A stretch of 64,000 nucleotides of DNA from Betaproteobacteria bacterium (GTDB lineage: Bacteria; Pseudomonadota; Gammaproteobacteria; Burkholderiales; Casimicrobiaceae). Positions 54,672 to 64,000 of the stretch are shown one piece after another. Each line of letters starts with the position of its first letter. Positions within the stretch are counted from its first letter, which is position 1. The translations under genes and the position numbers were made by a program. The stretch is from assembly GCA_013298695.1 (NCBI GenBank), contig JAAFIS010000001.1, positions 124,001 to 188,000 of the forward strand, in the 5' to 3' direction. The notes under the pieces are model-generated. The model was not told the origin of the DNA and searched no databases. It saw only the letters and a list, made by a program, of their open reading frames with translations.

Positions 54672-57440
54672 ATGATCCAAAAGAAACAGCTGGCAGTCGC
54701 TGTCGCGGCAACCTTCATTGCCACTGGCTTTGTATACGCGCAGACTCAGCCACAGACCCCGCAAAAAGTCGAAAAGGTCGAAGTGACCGGTTCGAACATC
54801 AAACGTGTTGACTCGGAGACGGTCGCTCCGGTTGACGTCATTACTCGCGAGCAAATCGAGCGTTCTGGCCAGCCAACGATCGCCGAAGTGCTCCGTAACG
54901 TGCCTGCAAACAGCGGTAACAGCTACAACGAGAGCTTTGCAAACAGCTTCGCGCCGGGTGCTTCTGGCATCTCGCTGCGCGGCTTGGGTCAAAAAGCAAC
55001 TCTGGTTCTGATCAACGGTCGCCGCACCTCGGGTTACGGCTTCGCACAGAACTTGCAAGACACATTCGTCGACTTGAACTCGATCCCTTCGTCTGCCGTT
55101 GAGCGCATCGAGATCCTCAAGGATGGCGCATCTGCTATTTACGGCTCTGACGCCATCGCCGGTGTTGTGAACGTCATTCTTCGCAAGGACTACAAAGGCA
55201 TTGAGATTTCTGGTGGTGCAGGTCAAGCCGCTGGCAAAAACGATTACCGCTTCGCGTTGACCGGTGGCTTCGGCGATCTCGGTCGCGACAAGTTTTCGGT
55301 TCTCGGCGTTGTGGACTATTACAAACGTGATCTCGTTACGCTTGCAGACACCGATTTTGGTTCGTCACGCGATTTCCGCGGCCGTGCAGATGGTGGTCGT
55401 AACTTCACGAGCTTGACCGGTTTGGGCACTTGGCAGCAGTATTCGTCTGCGACCGCAGCGACACAAAACTTCCGCGCTGTTGACAACTGTGCTGCAGTCG
55501 GTGGCACTGTGATGACCGGCCCGCAAGCTGTTGCTGCTGGTTTGATCAACCTATCTGCAAACCAGTCGGCCGCAAACTTGGCTATTTTGAACGCGCGCGC
55601 GGCAGCAACTAACACGTTCTGTACGTACGATCAAAACAAGGCGATTACGGCGCTGCCAAAGACTGAGCGTATTGGCGCGATCCTTCGCGGTACGGCGGAA
55701 TTCTCGCCTTCGATTCAAGGTTTCGCAGAGCTCGGCCTTTCGCAAGTAAAGAGCTTCCAGGTCTTCACGCAGCCGTTCTTCAACACAACGGCCTTGACTC
55801 CAACGGCAGTTGGCTTGCGCCCATTCACCTACACCATCAACTTCGCACCTGGCGTTGCTGGCAACCCATTTAACTCGCTCGCTCGCTACGCGGGTGCGTT
55901 GAACGACATGGGAACGCGCGACACCGAAGTGAAATCTGACACCCTGCGCGCTCTCGCAGGCGTGAAGTGGACGTTCGGCGCATGGGACGGCGAGTCAGCA
56001 GTGGGCTGGTCGAAAAACGAAGTCACGTCGACCAACACCAACCGCTTGACGCTTTCGGGCGTGAGCGCAGCATTCGGTATCCCAACCAGCGCACAGCCGC
56101 CGATCCCAACATCGAATAGCTCGACTTATAACCTCAACAACTCATCGGCCAACAGCGGCGCAGTTCGCGACAGCATTCGCGCTAACTTCGATCGCGCGTC
56201 TGAGTCTGAATTGTTCTTCGTTGACACTCGCGCATCGACTGAGTTCTCGGCACTCCGCCTGCCAGGCGGTAACGTGGGTCTCGCAATCGGCGCTGAATAT
56301 CGCTCGGAGAAGCTGAACGACATTCCAGCACTGATCGCGCAAAACGGCTTGATCTTGGGTCAAGGCATCACCCGTACCAACGGTGATCGCAACAGCACCG
56401 CAGTGTTCGCTGAATTGGGCTTGCCAATTCTCAAATCGCTCGAGGCACAGCTCGCAGTTCGTTCAGATCGCTATAGCGATTACGGCAGCTCGACCGTGCC
56501 AAAAGTGGGTTTGAAATGGAAAGTTTCGCCTGAACTCGTTATCCGCGGTAACTGGGGCGAGGGATTCCGCGCACCTACGCTGCCTGAGATTTCGCCATCA
56601 GTTGCAACCTTCTTCGTTCAAGTTAACGACCCTGTCACCGGCGCTAGCGGTGTGAACATCTCCGGTGTTTACGCAGGTAACCCAAATCTCAAAGCTGAGA
56701 CATCGAAGAGCAGCACCATCGGTCTCGTGTTTGAGCCAATGCGCGACCTGAACTTCGGTTTGAACTGGTATCAACTCGAGTGGAAAGATCAAATCGCATC
56801 GTACGGTTTCCAAACGCTCGTGAACAATAACGGCATCATCAATGGTGTGCAGCAAGGCGTTGTAACCCGCGATCCAGTGACCAACGCGATCGTGTCAGTT
56901 TCGACCAACTACACCAACCTTACCGAAGTCAAAACGCGTGGCTTGGACATCGATGCAGCTTATCGCATGAACACGCTTTACGGTCGCCTTGGCTTCCGTG
57001 CTGGTGCATCGTACATCGAGAAGTTTGACGTTGAAGGTAGCGTGTCTGTTGGCCGTAACGACGTGTTTGGCTCGATCCCACGTGTTCGTGGTTTCGGCTC
57101 GGTCACGTTTGAGCGCGGTCCAATCGTTGCGACATTTACGACGAACTACATCCACAGCGTGTACCAAGGCCTGTTGGCTGCAACGTATTTCGCTACAACG
57201 AATGACCCACGTTTCCAGACTGGTGTTTATCCAAGTCGCGCGGGTTCACGCACAACGTTCGACCTTACGGGCAGCTACGAGTTTGACAACAAGTTGAAAA
57301 TCAGCGCGGCAGTGTTGAATATTGCAAACAAGCAGCCGCCGTACGATCCGGGCGCATCGGCAACGTTCCTGTACGATTTCACGCAGCACGATGTGCGTGG
57401 TCGTGCATTCCGTGCAAACCTGACCTACAAGTTCCGTTAA
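54672..57440 (+). CDS. TonB-dependent outer-membrane receptor
   Basis: The product is 922 residues. The signal peptide is LAVAVAATFIATGFVYA, cut before QTQPQTP. The plug domain contains KVEKVEVTGSNIKR, VDVITREQIERSGQPTIAEVL, LRGLGQKATLVLINGRR and IEILKDGASAIYGSDAIAGVVN. A ~700-residue beta-barrel ends in ANLTYKFR. The CarO/oar-like 'GSNIKR' receptors often take up peptides or glycans; the substrate is not visible. Position between an oligopeptide ABC transporter and an S9 peptidase points to peptides. A strong terminator follows. Confidence 0.95.
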   Translation: MIQKKQLAVAVAATFIATGFVYAQTQPQTPQKVEKVEVTGSNIKRVDSETVAPVDVITREQIERSGQPTIAEVLRNVPANSGNSYNESFANSFAPGASGISLRGLGQKATLVLINGRRTSGYGFAQNLQDTFVDLNSIPSSAVERIEILKDGASAIYGSDAIAGVVNVILRKDYKGIEISGGAGQAAGKNDYRFALTGGFGDLGRDKFSVLGVVDYYKRDLVTLADTDFGSSRDFRGRADGGRNFTSLTGLGTWQQYSSATAATQNFRAVDNCAAVGGTVMTGPQAVAAGLINLSANQSAANLAILNARAAATNTFCTYDQNKAITALPKTERIGAILRGTAEFSPSIQGFAELGLSQVKSFQVFTQPFFNTTALTPTAVGLRPFTYTINFAPGVAGNPFNSLARYAGALNDMGTRDTEVKSDTLRALAGVKWTFGAWDGESAVGWSKNEVTSTNTNRLTLSGVSAAFGIPTSAQPPIPTSNSSTYNLNNSSANSGAVRDSIRANFDRASESELFFVDTRASTEFSALRLPGGNVGLAIGAEYRSEKLNDIPALIAQNGLILGQGITRTNGDRNSTAVFAELGLPILKSLEAQLAVRSDRYSDYGSSTVPKVGLKWKVSPELVIRGNWGEGFRAPTLPEISPSVATFFVQVNDPVTGASGVNISGVYAGNPNLKAETSKSSTIGLVFEPMRDLNFGLNWYQLEWKDQIASYGFQTLVNNNGIINGVQQGVVTRDPVTNAIVSVSTNYTNLTEVKTRGLDIDAAYRMNTLYGRLGFRAGASYIEKFDVEGSVSVGRNDVFGSIPRVRGFGSVTFERGPIVATFTTNYIHSVYQGLLAATYFATTNDPRFQTGVYPSRAGSRTTFDLTGSYEFDNKLKISAAVLNIANKQPPYDPGASATFLYDFTQHDVRGRAFRANLTYKFR

Positions 57441-57458
57441 TCGGCGCTCGTTGTTCAG

Positions 57459-57488
57459 AAAGGGAGCCTTCGTGGCTCCCTTTTTTTT
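57459..57488 (+). terminator. Rho-independent terminator after the TonB receptor
   Basis: The stem GGGAGCC / GGCTCCC has a five-base loop and eight or more T residues, 20 bases past the stop. Confidence 0.9.
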
Positions 57489-57539
57489 AGCGTGCTCCGA
57501 TATGATCGAAGCACTGTTTTTTGGAAGTACACTTTTTGT

Positions 57540-59561
57540 ATGAAACTTATCTTTTTAAGCGCGCGCACGCTCTTGCGTAAGTTGACAGTCGTGGTGGGAC
57601 TAAGCGTTTGCGCGCTCGCGCCAATCACGGCGGCTATCGGTAACGAAGAAATTCCGGTGGAGACACTCTTCAGAAAATCGGAATACCGAAGTCTTACCTT
57701 CTCGCCCGACCAGAAATTTATGGCGGCGTTGATTCCCATTCGTAGCCGCTATAACTTGGTGGTGGTGGATTTAGACAAGCGGGCTGCAACGCGTATCACC
57801 GACATGCCCAATGCCGACGTGCTGAGTTTCAGCTGGGCAAGCAATGACCGACTGATTTTTCGCACTGGAAATGAGGCCGAAATTGGCCGAGCCCGCGGAG
57901 ACGGTGGTTTGTTCGCCGTGGACAAAGACGGTGGCAACGCGAAGGTATTGGTTCAACCGCTAGCCGACAAAGAAGGGCAGTATGTTTTGCGTGTGACGAG
58001 CGTTTTGGGTCGCATCAAAGACAACAAAGACGAGGTTCTAGTAGCGGCCAACGATCGCGATGCAGAGTCGCTAGACATCTATCGAATGAACATGTTCACG
58101 GGGCGCAAAACGCTGGTGAGCTTCGATTCACCGGGCAAGGTTTCTGACTGGGTGCTAGATCGAAACAACGTGGCGCGCGCGACATTTCAAGTTGATTCAA
58201 AACAGAAAAAGTATTCGTTTTCTTATCGCTCGAACGACAAATCACCGTTTCGCGAGTTACGGAGCTGGGATCACAATCTGGAAGGTGTTGTCATTCCACT
58301 TTCGTTCGACCAAGACAACAAAACCATGTACGTGGCAAGCAACATTGGCCGCGACACGATGGCATTTTTCCGATTTGATCCTGAGACAAACAAACTCGGC
58401 GATTTGATTTATGGCGATGATCGATACGATATGTATTCGACGTACCTGATTGGAGCGTCGCTTGGAGAAGGCGGACGATTGATTTTCAGTGGGCGTGACG
58501 AGGATCAAGGCAAAGTGATTGGTGTTAGCTACTTCGCAGATAAACCGCGCACGGTTTGGTTAGACGAAGACATCAAGAAAACTCAAGCCATGCTCGATGC
58601 GGCTCTTCCCTCTGGAAACGTCAACTCATGGAATCCAAACCAACGCAGATCACTCGTGTTCTCACGCGGCGATCGGGACCCGGGCCGCTACTACATTTTC
58701 GATCAAGACAAAAAATCGATCGAAGAGACCGCGGTTCAGCCCGCGCGCTGGATTGATCCAAAGCAAATGCGCCCGATGCAATACGTCACCTGGACTGCGT
58801 CTGACGGAATGAAAATTGGCGGCTATCTCACGTTGCCTGCTCAATACGCGCCAGGAAAACCAGTGCCGATGATTCTTCACCCGCATGGCGGTCCGTGGTC
58901 GAAGGACAACTGGAGATTTAATTCGGAAGTGCAGTTCATGGCCAATCGCGGCTTCGCAGTGCTGCAGCCCAATTTCCGTGGTTCTACCGGCTACGGAACT
59001 AAGCATCTCAAGGCAAGCTACAAGCAATGGGGCGACGCCATGATTGACGACATGATCGCAGGCGTCGAGTGGGCTGTTAAAGAGGGCTATGCCGACAAAG
59101 ATCGACTCGCGGTGTACGGCGCGAGCTACGGCGGCTACGCGACGCTAATGTCAATGGTGAAACGGCCTGATTTGTTTAAGTGGGGGATCAACTACGTTGG
59201 CGTAACCGACATGTTTGTGCACCAAGACACTCAGCCCGCGCAGCGCTTCGGCGACTTTGCGGTGCTAGCAAAACTTATCAATGGCGATCAGCGCGAAGAC
59301 CGAGCAATGTTCGAGCGCACATCGCCAACGCTGCAAGTCAGCAAGATTTCCGGCCCCGTTTTCCACGCTTACGGCGGCGAGGATCGTAATGTTGACATTG
59401 CGAACGGTCGAGCCATTCGGTCGGCAATGGATCGCGCGGGAAAATCACAAGAATGGATGTATATCTCGGACGAAGGACACGGTTATCGGCTTGACGCAAA
59501 CAGTTTCGAGTTCTACAAACGATTCGACGCGTTTGCAAAAAAACACACGCCAAAGAAGTAA
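57540..59561 (+). CDS. S9 family prolyl oligopeptidase-type peptidase
   Basis: The product is 673 residues. A signal peptide is likely (VVVGLSVCALAPITAAIG, ~18-35), so it is periplasmic or secreted. An N-terminal beta-propeller (~40-400) with repeated strands is followed by an alpha/beta hydrolase domain. The catalytic triad is visible: Ser in YGASYGGYATL, Asp in YGGEDRNVD, His in DEGHGYRL. HPHGGPWSKDNW forms the oxyanion region. Start at 57540; an in-frame start 48 bases upstream is less likely. It is convergent with the paralogous peptidase gene downstream. Confidence 0.92.
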   Translation: MKLIFLSARTLLRKLTVVVGLSVCALAPITAAIGNEEIPVETLFRKSEYRSLTFSPDQKFMAALIPIRSRYNLVVVDLDKRAATRITDMPNADVLSFSWASNDRLIFRTGNEAEIGRARGDGGLFAVDKDGGNAKVLVQPLADKEGQYVLRVTSVLGRIKDNKDEVLVAANDRDAESLDIYRMNMFTGRKTLVSFDSPGKVSDWVLDRNNVARATFQVDSKQKKYSFSYRSNDKSPFRELRSWDHNLEGVVIPLSFDQDNKTMYVASNIGRDTMAFFRFDPETNKLGDLIYGDDRYDMYSTYLIGASLGEGGRLIFSGRDEDQGKVIGVSYFADKPRTVWLDEDIKKTQAMLDAALPSGNVNSWNPNQRRSLVFSRGDRDPGRYYIFDQDKKSIEETAVQPARWIDPKQMRPMQYVTWTASDGMKIGGYLTLPAQYAPGKPVPMILHPHGGPWSKDNWRFNSEVQFMANRGFAVLQPNFRGSTGYGTKHLKASYKQWGDAMIDDMIAGVEWAVKEGYADKDRLAVYGASYGGYATLMSMVKRPDLFKWGINYVGVTDMFVHQDTQPAQRFGDFAVLAKLINGDQREDRAMFERTSPTLQVSKISGPVFHAYGGEDRNVDIANGRAIRSAMDRAGKSQEWMYISDEGHGYRLDANSFEFYKRFDAFAKKHTPKK

Positions 59562-59572
59562 GGCAACGCATA

Positions 59573-59602
59573 AAAAAAAGGAGGCCGAGGCCTCCTTTTT
59601 TG
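59573..59602. terminator. Bidirectional terminator between the two S9 peptidase genes
   Basis: The GGAGGCC / GGCCTCC hairpin is flanked by A8 on the left and T7 on the right, so it can serve both convergent genes. Confidence 0.85.
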
Positions 59603-59630
59603 TTTTGCGATTTCAGTAGCTCAACTCAAG

Positions 59631-61646
59631 CTACTTACCAATCTGATCATCAAGAAACTTGAGCAGTTGGGTGTAAAGATCCACGTTGTTTTCGAGCTTG
59701 CCGAAGCCGTGACCTTCTTTTGCTTTCACGACATAGCCTTTGGCTGGATTCCCCGCTTCACGTAGGGCTCTATCCATTCTTTTGATTTGGTCAATCGGTA
59801 CTCGAATATCGTCCTGACCCGCGTATAGGAAAACAGCGCCCTTAATTTTTGAAGCATGATTAACGGGCGACAAATCTCGTACCAGCTGTGATTTAAGGTC
59901 GTTGGTACCGATGATTGCTTTCCAGAAATCGACCAAAGCGGGCTCGCTCACATAGTCGGTGTCGAGCGAGGTGTTTTGGTAGACCAGATCCGTGACCGCG
60001 AGTCCGGCGATCGCGCACTTGAACAGGTCAGGTGTTTTCACCATCGCCTGCAGCGCAGCGTAGCCGCCGTAGCTCGCACCCGAAATGCACATCCGCTTGC
60101 TGTCGCCAAAGCCTTGGTCGACCGCCCATTTCGCGGCATCTTCGTGGTCTTCCGACATCTGGCGACCGATGGTGCCGAATCCTGATTGGAAGATTTTTTG
60201 CCCGAATCCCGGTGTGATGCGGAAATTTGGCACGACCACCGCATAGCCACGCGATGCGAACAGCTGGCCTTCAATGTAGCCAAACCCTCCGCCGTAGCTG
60301 TCGGCGCGCACGGACGGGCCACCGTGGATGTGCACGATGGTTGGCAGCTTCATGCCTTCCTTGTAGTTCTTCGGCAGGAACAGATAGCCCGGAATCTCTA
60401 ATCCATCACGCGTCTTGAAGCGCATTGGGCGCTGCTCGACGAGCTTGCCGTCGAGCCACGGACGCGAGGTTCCAATTTCCTCTAGCGTCTTCTTCACTTC
60501 ATCAAGGATGTACCAACGGCGTGGTTTGGTGCTTGAGTAAGCGCTCACAAGGAAACGTTTGCCATCGGGCGTACGGCGAAAGCTGTTGATGGTGTCAGGG
60601 AGCGCGTTGTCGAGCGTTTTCTGAGTCCGCGCGCGCACTTCATCTGTCCACACGGTCTCGGGTTTGTCCCCGTTAACTTGGTAGCCCAGAATTCGGTTTT
60701 CGCGCGAATCCCAAATGACACCGGCGACATCGTTACCTTGCGAGTCCGCGCCCATGTCGTAGCGTGGATGCGCGGCGATTTGCTCGCCGAGTTCTTTCTT
60801 GTCAGGGTCGTAACGGAACACGGCCATGGTGTCGCGACCTTTGTTGGTGGAGACTTGCATCATTCGATCATCAGACTCAAAGGCGATCGGAACGAATACG
60901 CTTCCTTTGTCGCGCGAGTAGCGCGTCAGCTCAACCCACGGGCTGCTGGCGTCCTTGCGGTAATGAACGACTCGTGTGAGTTCGTCTTTCACGCCAGAAA
61001 CGACAACGCGCGGGACAAACTTACTATCCATCATCCACTCGAACGTCATGCTCGCCGGACGTCCCGACGTTAGAAGTTCAGTGCGACCGTTGTTGAGATT
61101 CAACTTGTAGAGGTCAACCGAATCTGCTGACGTTTGATTGCCTTCAGCGATCACTTCGTTAGTGTTGCCCGGAATCGTGCGATGAACGCTCAGTCCACGA
61201 TAAACAAATTGCCCGCTGTTTCGCACTTCGCGCACCGTTGGCGCGAGCCGGCGTGATGACGAACCGTCGCGCGCGATAACGAATAAACCACCGCCGTCGA
61301 ACTGGCCTGCGCCAGTGGGCGAATTAGCTTGACCCAGCGAAAAGAGCAGGCGCTCGTCTTCGACCCAAACGATATTGAGCACGTCGAAATCTTCGAACGA
61401 GGTCAACAGTGATCCTTTGCGCGTCTCCATATCGAGCACAAATAAATTCATTCGACCTTTGTGCGGCGCGGTCGCAGCGAGGTAGCGCCCCGACGTCGAC
61501 ATTGTGAGGTTTGACAAACTTGGGTTGCGCCAAATGTCCTCGACCGAAAGCGACGCAGAGGCGGCTTGAGGTGATTGCGCGTGTGCAACACCCGCAATCA
61601 GCGCAAGGGAGCATAGCCCGGCAGCGACTAGCGATTTTTTCAACAT
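59631..61646 (-). CDS. S9 family peptidase, second copy
   Basis: The product is 671 residues. Signal peptide SLVAAGLCSLALIAGVAHA, cut before QSP. An N-terminal propeller (~35-400) precedes the hydrolase domain: Ser in ISGASYGGYAAL, Asp in YAGQDDIRVP, His in KEGHGFGK. The architecture and domain starts match the 57540 protein, but the sequences are well diverged. GGAGGG lies before the ATG at 61646; a further in-frame start at 61673 is disfavoured. The gene is divergent from the second TonB receptor. Confidence 0.92.
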   Translation of the reverse strand: MLKKSLVAAGLCSLALIAGVAHAQSPQAASASLSVEDIWRNPSLSNLTMSTSGRYLAATAPHKGRMNLFVLDMETRKGSLLTSFEDFDVLNIVWVEDERLLFSLGQANSPTGAGQFDGGGLFVIARDGSSSRRLAPTVREVRNSGQFVYRGLSVHRTIPGNTNEVIAEGNQTSADSVDLYKLNLNNGRTELLTSGRPASMTFEWMMDSKFVPRVVVSGVKDELTRVVHYRKDASSPWVELTRYSRDKGSVFVPIAFESDDRMMQVSTNKGRDTMAVFRYDPDKKELGEQIAAHPRYDMGADSQGNDVAGVIWDSRENRILGYQVNGDKPETVWTDEVRARTQKTLDNALPDTINSFRRTPDGKRFLVSAYSSTKPRRWYILDEVKKTLEEIGTSRPWLDGKLVEQRPMRFKTRDGLEIPGYLFLPKNYKEGMKLPTIVHIHGGPSVRADSYGGGFGYIEGQLFASRGYAVVVPNFRITPGFGQKIFQSGFGTIGRQMSEDHEDAAKWAVDQGFGDSKRMCISGASYGGYAALQAMVKTPDLFKCAIAGLAVTDLVYQNTSLDTDYVSEPALVDFWKAIIGTNDLKSQLVRDLSPVNHASKIKGAVFLYAGQDDIRVPIDQIKRMDRALREAGNPAKGYVVKAKEGHGFGKLENNVDLYTQLLKFLDDQIGK

Positions 61647-62371
61647 AAATTCCCTCCGATAGGGTTGAAACAACAGCCCGAAGAATAGGGTTGAACGACG
61701 CGCATCGAATCGACGCTCATCGCGTCAAGTCGTCGTTCGTCTCAGCAAACTGCATGTGCGCTATTTTCAAGTCGAAGACTGGCCGAGCGATACGGGTGAA
61801 CGACATCCGGCGCTCAGAAAAGTATGAGCGCTGAGCCGCACTAGAACCCGAGCTCAGGACGGCTGCAAAAGTTTGTCGCGTAGCCATCGCGCGTCCGTAG
61901 CGACTACGCTTTCGCAAGGGCGGAAGTTTTTTGGAAGATTTCCGTCGATCGCGGCGGCTGGACGGGACGCTGCCACAGCTTCCGCGGGTCAGATGTTGTA
62001 TCTGCACAACGGATAAATCAAGTTTATGACTTTAACGCCTATTTATATGGGCTTAAGGTTGTATAAAATGAAATATCGAAAATTGCACGAACTATTATGC
62101 GCGCCCAATTCGATAGAGCTCATAGCGCGTGAGCTAATGTGAAAATTCAATCGCTGTCATCGCAACTGTCTTGCCCAAATCAACCCGCAGGCGCGAGCCG
62201 CGTTGAAAATAAATCAACGATTTCATACACTTAACAACTTGTCACGATTTTGCGCCGGAACTGGCTTGCGTTTGAAGCGGGGATCACTCGGCTTCGATCC
62301 ATTTCGTTTCTACGAGCCGCTGCGGCAAAATCTTTAAGTCAAATTCTTGTCACAAACCTGTGGAGGGTTCC
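61647..62371. other. Long gap between the S9 peptidase and the second TonB receptor
   Basis: A 725-base divergent intergenic region. It has GCCTATTTATATGGGC at 62037-62052, a degenerate member of the recurring palindrome, and AT-rich sequence from 62030 to 62260 likely to carry promoters. A minus-strand frame at 61717-62007 encodes an Arg/Ser-rich string without family features and is not called. No RNA gene was recognised. Confidence 0.45.
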
Positions 62372-64000
62372 ATGTACGTTAAACAAAAACGGATCGCATT
62401 TGCGGTGCTACACGCGGTCGCCGGAATGGCGATTGCTGCTAGCGCATCTGCGCAGACCACTCAGCCTCAAAAGGTTGAGAAAGTTGAAGTCACCGGCTCG
62501 AACATTAAGCGGATCGAAGCTGAGTCGGCTAATCCGGTGCAAGTCATCACGCGCCAAGACATTGAGCGCACTGGCGCTGCCACCGTCAATGACGTGTTGC
62601 AGCGCATCAGCGGTGCAGGTTACGCAGCCGATGACCGTATCACCAACGGCTTCGCCCCAGGCGGCGGCGCACTCAACCTGCGTGGTTTAGGCTTTAACAG
62701 TACGCTGATTTTGATCAACGGACGTCGCCTACCGACCTACCCGTTTGCTCAACAATTCGGCACCTCCCAAGGCTTTAACGACATCAACAGCATCCCGTTG
62801 GCAGCTGTTGAGCGTATCGAAGTATTGAAAGACGGCGCATCCGCTATTTACGGCGCTGACGCTGTTGCTGGCGTCGTCAACATTCTGCTCCGCCGCGACT
62901 ACACCGGCATGGAAGTTTCTGCAGCGTTCGGTACATCGCAGCGCAGCGACGGTGAAACCTACAACGCAAGCTTTGCTGGCGGCTGGGGCGATCTCGCAAA
63001 AGACCGTTTCAACGTTCTGCTGACCGGCAACATTTCGGGTCGTGACCCGATCGCTGCCAAAGATCGCGACTGGTCGAAAACTGAAGATCTCCGCAATCGC
63101 GGCGGCGCTGATCGCCGTTCCTCATACGGCTACCCCGGCACCATTACCGACTATGAAACAGGTGAAATCGCTTTCGCGGGTGGCGCTTGTGGCCCGACTT
63201 CGCAGCGTGGTGGCTCAAGCGTTCGTGCGGGGTTCTGCCGCTATGATCGTCCGAGCCTCGGCTCGTTGCAGCCGAAGTCTGAAAAAGCGGGCGTTTACAG
63301 CCGCTTGAATTTCGCGATTACACCGGACATCACCGCGTTTGCAGAAGCACTCTTCACGCGTAACAAATTTAAGTCAATTGGCTGGCCTGCAGGCACGACC
63401 GACGACGTCGGTATTGGTACGTTCTACCTGCCCGCTGGCGCACCCAACAACCCGTTCCCGAACGACGCTGATTTGCGCTATCGCTTCTTCGACGTAGGAA
63501 ACCGCGGCGACGACGGCACCACCGACACCACCCGCGCAGTTCTCGGAGTCAAGGGCACCACCGCAGGCTGGGATTGGGAAGGCGCAGCCAACTTCAATCG
63601 CATCAAAATTGACACGTTCGCAACCAACAATACATTGAACTCACGTTTGTTGTGCTTGATGAACCCGCAAGCTGCGGCAAGTTATGCGGCCGGCGGCAAC
63701 CCGCTTGGTTTGGGTACGCTCAATCAAATCTTCGCAGCAAACCCTTCGTATGCTGCCTACTTCCAGCGTGAGCTCGCGAAGTGCGGCGCTGCGTTTGCGC
63801 AGTTCGGCTACTACAACTTCGTTGATCCATCGAAGAACAACGCAGGTGTTGCGGCGTACTTGCGCCACGATTCGCTGCGTCAAGGTCGCTCGAACCTCGA
63901 CGGTTATGATTTCAAAGCCTCGCGCGAGATCATGCAGTTAGCCGGTGGCCCACTTGCGTTCGCGTTCGGTGCTGAAACCCGCAAGGAAAAAGTGTCGGAC
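62372..64000 (+). CDS. TonB-dependent outer-membrane receptor, 3' end outside window
   Basis: The frame is open from ATG 62372, with GGAGGG just upstream, to the window edge: 543 codons with no stop. The signal peptide is VAGMAIAASASA, cut before QTTQPQ. The plug reads KVEKVEVTGSNIKR, NPVQVITRQDIERTGAATV, LNLRGLGFNSTLILINGRR and IEVLKDGASAIYGADAVAGVVN, closely like the receptor at 54672. About 380 residues of barrel strands follow. The two receptors are paralogues flanking the S9 pair. Confidence 0.94.
   Translation, partial: MYVKQKRIAFAVLHAVAGMAIAASASAQTTQPQKVEKVEVTGSNIKRIEAESANPVQVITRQDIERTGAATVNDVLQRISGAGYAADDRITNGFAPGGGALNLRGLGFNSTLILINGRRLPTYPFAQQFGTSQGFNDINSIPLAAVERIEVLKDGASAIYGADAVAGVVNILLRRDYTGMEVSAAFGTSQRSDGETYNASFAGGWGDLAKDRFNVLLTGNISGRDPIAAKDRDWSKTEDLRNRGGADRRSSYGYPGTITDYETGEIAFAGGACGPTSQRGGSSVRAGFCRYDRPSLGSLQPKSEKAGVYSRLNFAITPDITAFAEALFTRNKFKSIGWPAGTTDDVGIGTFYLPAGAPNNPFPNDADLRYRFFDVGNRGDDGTTDTTRAVLGVKGTTAGWDWEGAANFNRIKIDTFATNNTLNSRLLCLMNPQAAASYAAGGNPLGLGTLNQIFAANPSYAAYFQRELAKCGAAFAQFGYYNFVDPSKNNAGVAAYLRHDSLRQGRSNLDGYDFKASREIMQLAGGPLAFAFGAETRKEKVSD

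Noticed and set aside
61717-62007. Minus-strand frame of 96 codons upstream of the S9 peptidase
   Set aside because: Its product is an Arg/Ser-rich string of shadow-like composition without family features.
62250-62690. Plus-strand frame overlapping the start of the second TonB receptor
   Set aside because: The receptor frame from 62372 carries clear family motifs; this one is a shadow in another frame.

Overview
The window reads as a chromosomal segment of a betaproteobacterium, most likely within or near Burkholderiales. The evidence is the order ftsZ - lpxC - (DUF721/DciA-like) - M23 peptidase - secA - argJ - DUF815 ATPase - mutT at the left end, a Bug-type tricarboxylate binding protein, and the overall protein style. 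Coding density is high. I saw no rRNA, tRNA, CRISPR array, phage or transposase gene. Genus-level placement is not possible from reading alone.

Layout. 1-9.5 kb: conserved cell-division, envelope and secretion genes on the + strand. 9.6-15.9 kb: an eight-gene minus-strand photosensory cluster, the most unusual part of the window. It encodes two pairs of photoactive yellow protein (PYP) homologues in which Tyr42, Glu46 and the chromophore-binding Cys69 (Halorhodospira PYP numbering) are all kept. It also encodes a BLUF flavin photoreceptor, a compact adenylate-forming ligase with a carrier-protein-like N-terminus that is a good candidate for activating the p-coumaric acid chromophore, and two unrecognised proteins at the head of the operon. 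16.1-18.5 kb: egtB-egtD for ergothioneine, directly upstream of the photosensory operon on the same strand. 18.5-24.3 kb: a TetR regulator with a clear operator, followed by an RND efflux pair. 24.4-29 kb: a small membrane protein, an ECF sigma factor with a membrane partner carrying ankyrin repeats, a secreted protein and a membrane Mrr-like protein.

29-33.9 kb: a catabolic or accessory group (creatininase family, FAD oxidase, RidA, MFS transporter, SnoaL-like lipoprotein) interspersed with three inverted-repeat elements. 33.9-38.8 kb: LysR with a divergent small protein and tautomerase, a Bug-type binding protein, an AlkB-type membrane hydroxylase and adk. 38.9-45.5 kb: exported proteins (CARDB, an unknown, a delta-60 repeat protein with a dockerin-like end), a membrane Ser/Thr kinase and its ECF sigma factor. 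45.7-48.4 kb: two DMT transporters and a CnoX-like thioredoxin. 48.5-64 kb: a peptide-uptake and peptide-breakdown block made of a four-gene oligopeptide-type ABC transporter, a TonB-dependent receptor, two S9 peptidases facing each other, and the start of a second TonB-dependent receptor cut by the window end.

The cluster at 9.6-15.9 kb is the best candidate for an undescribed system. It looks like a multi-PYP/BLUF light-sensing complex with its own chromophore-loading enzyme and two adaptor-like proteins. No tyrosine ammonia lyase gene lies in the window, so chromophore supply would have to come from elsewhere. A short palindrome near GCCCAATTnAATTGGGC recurs between genes across the window.
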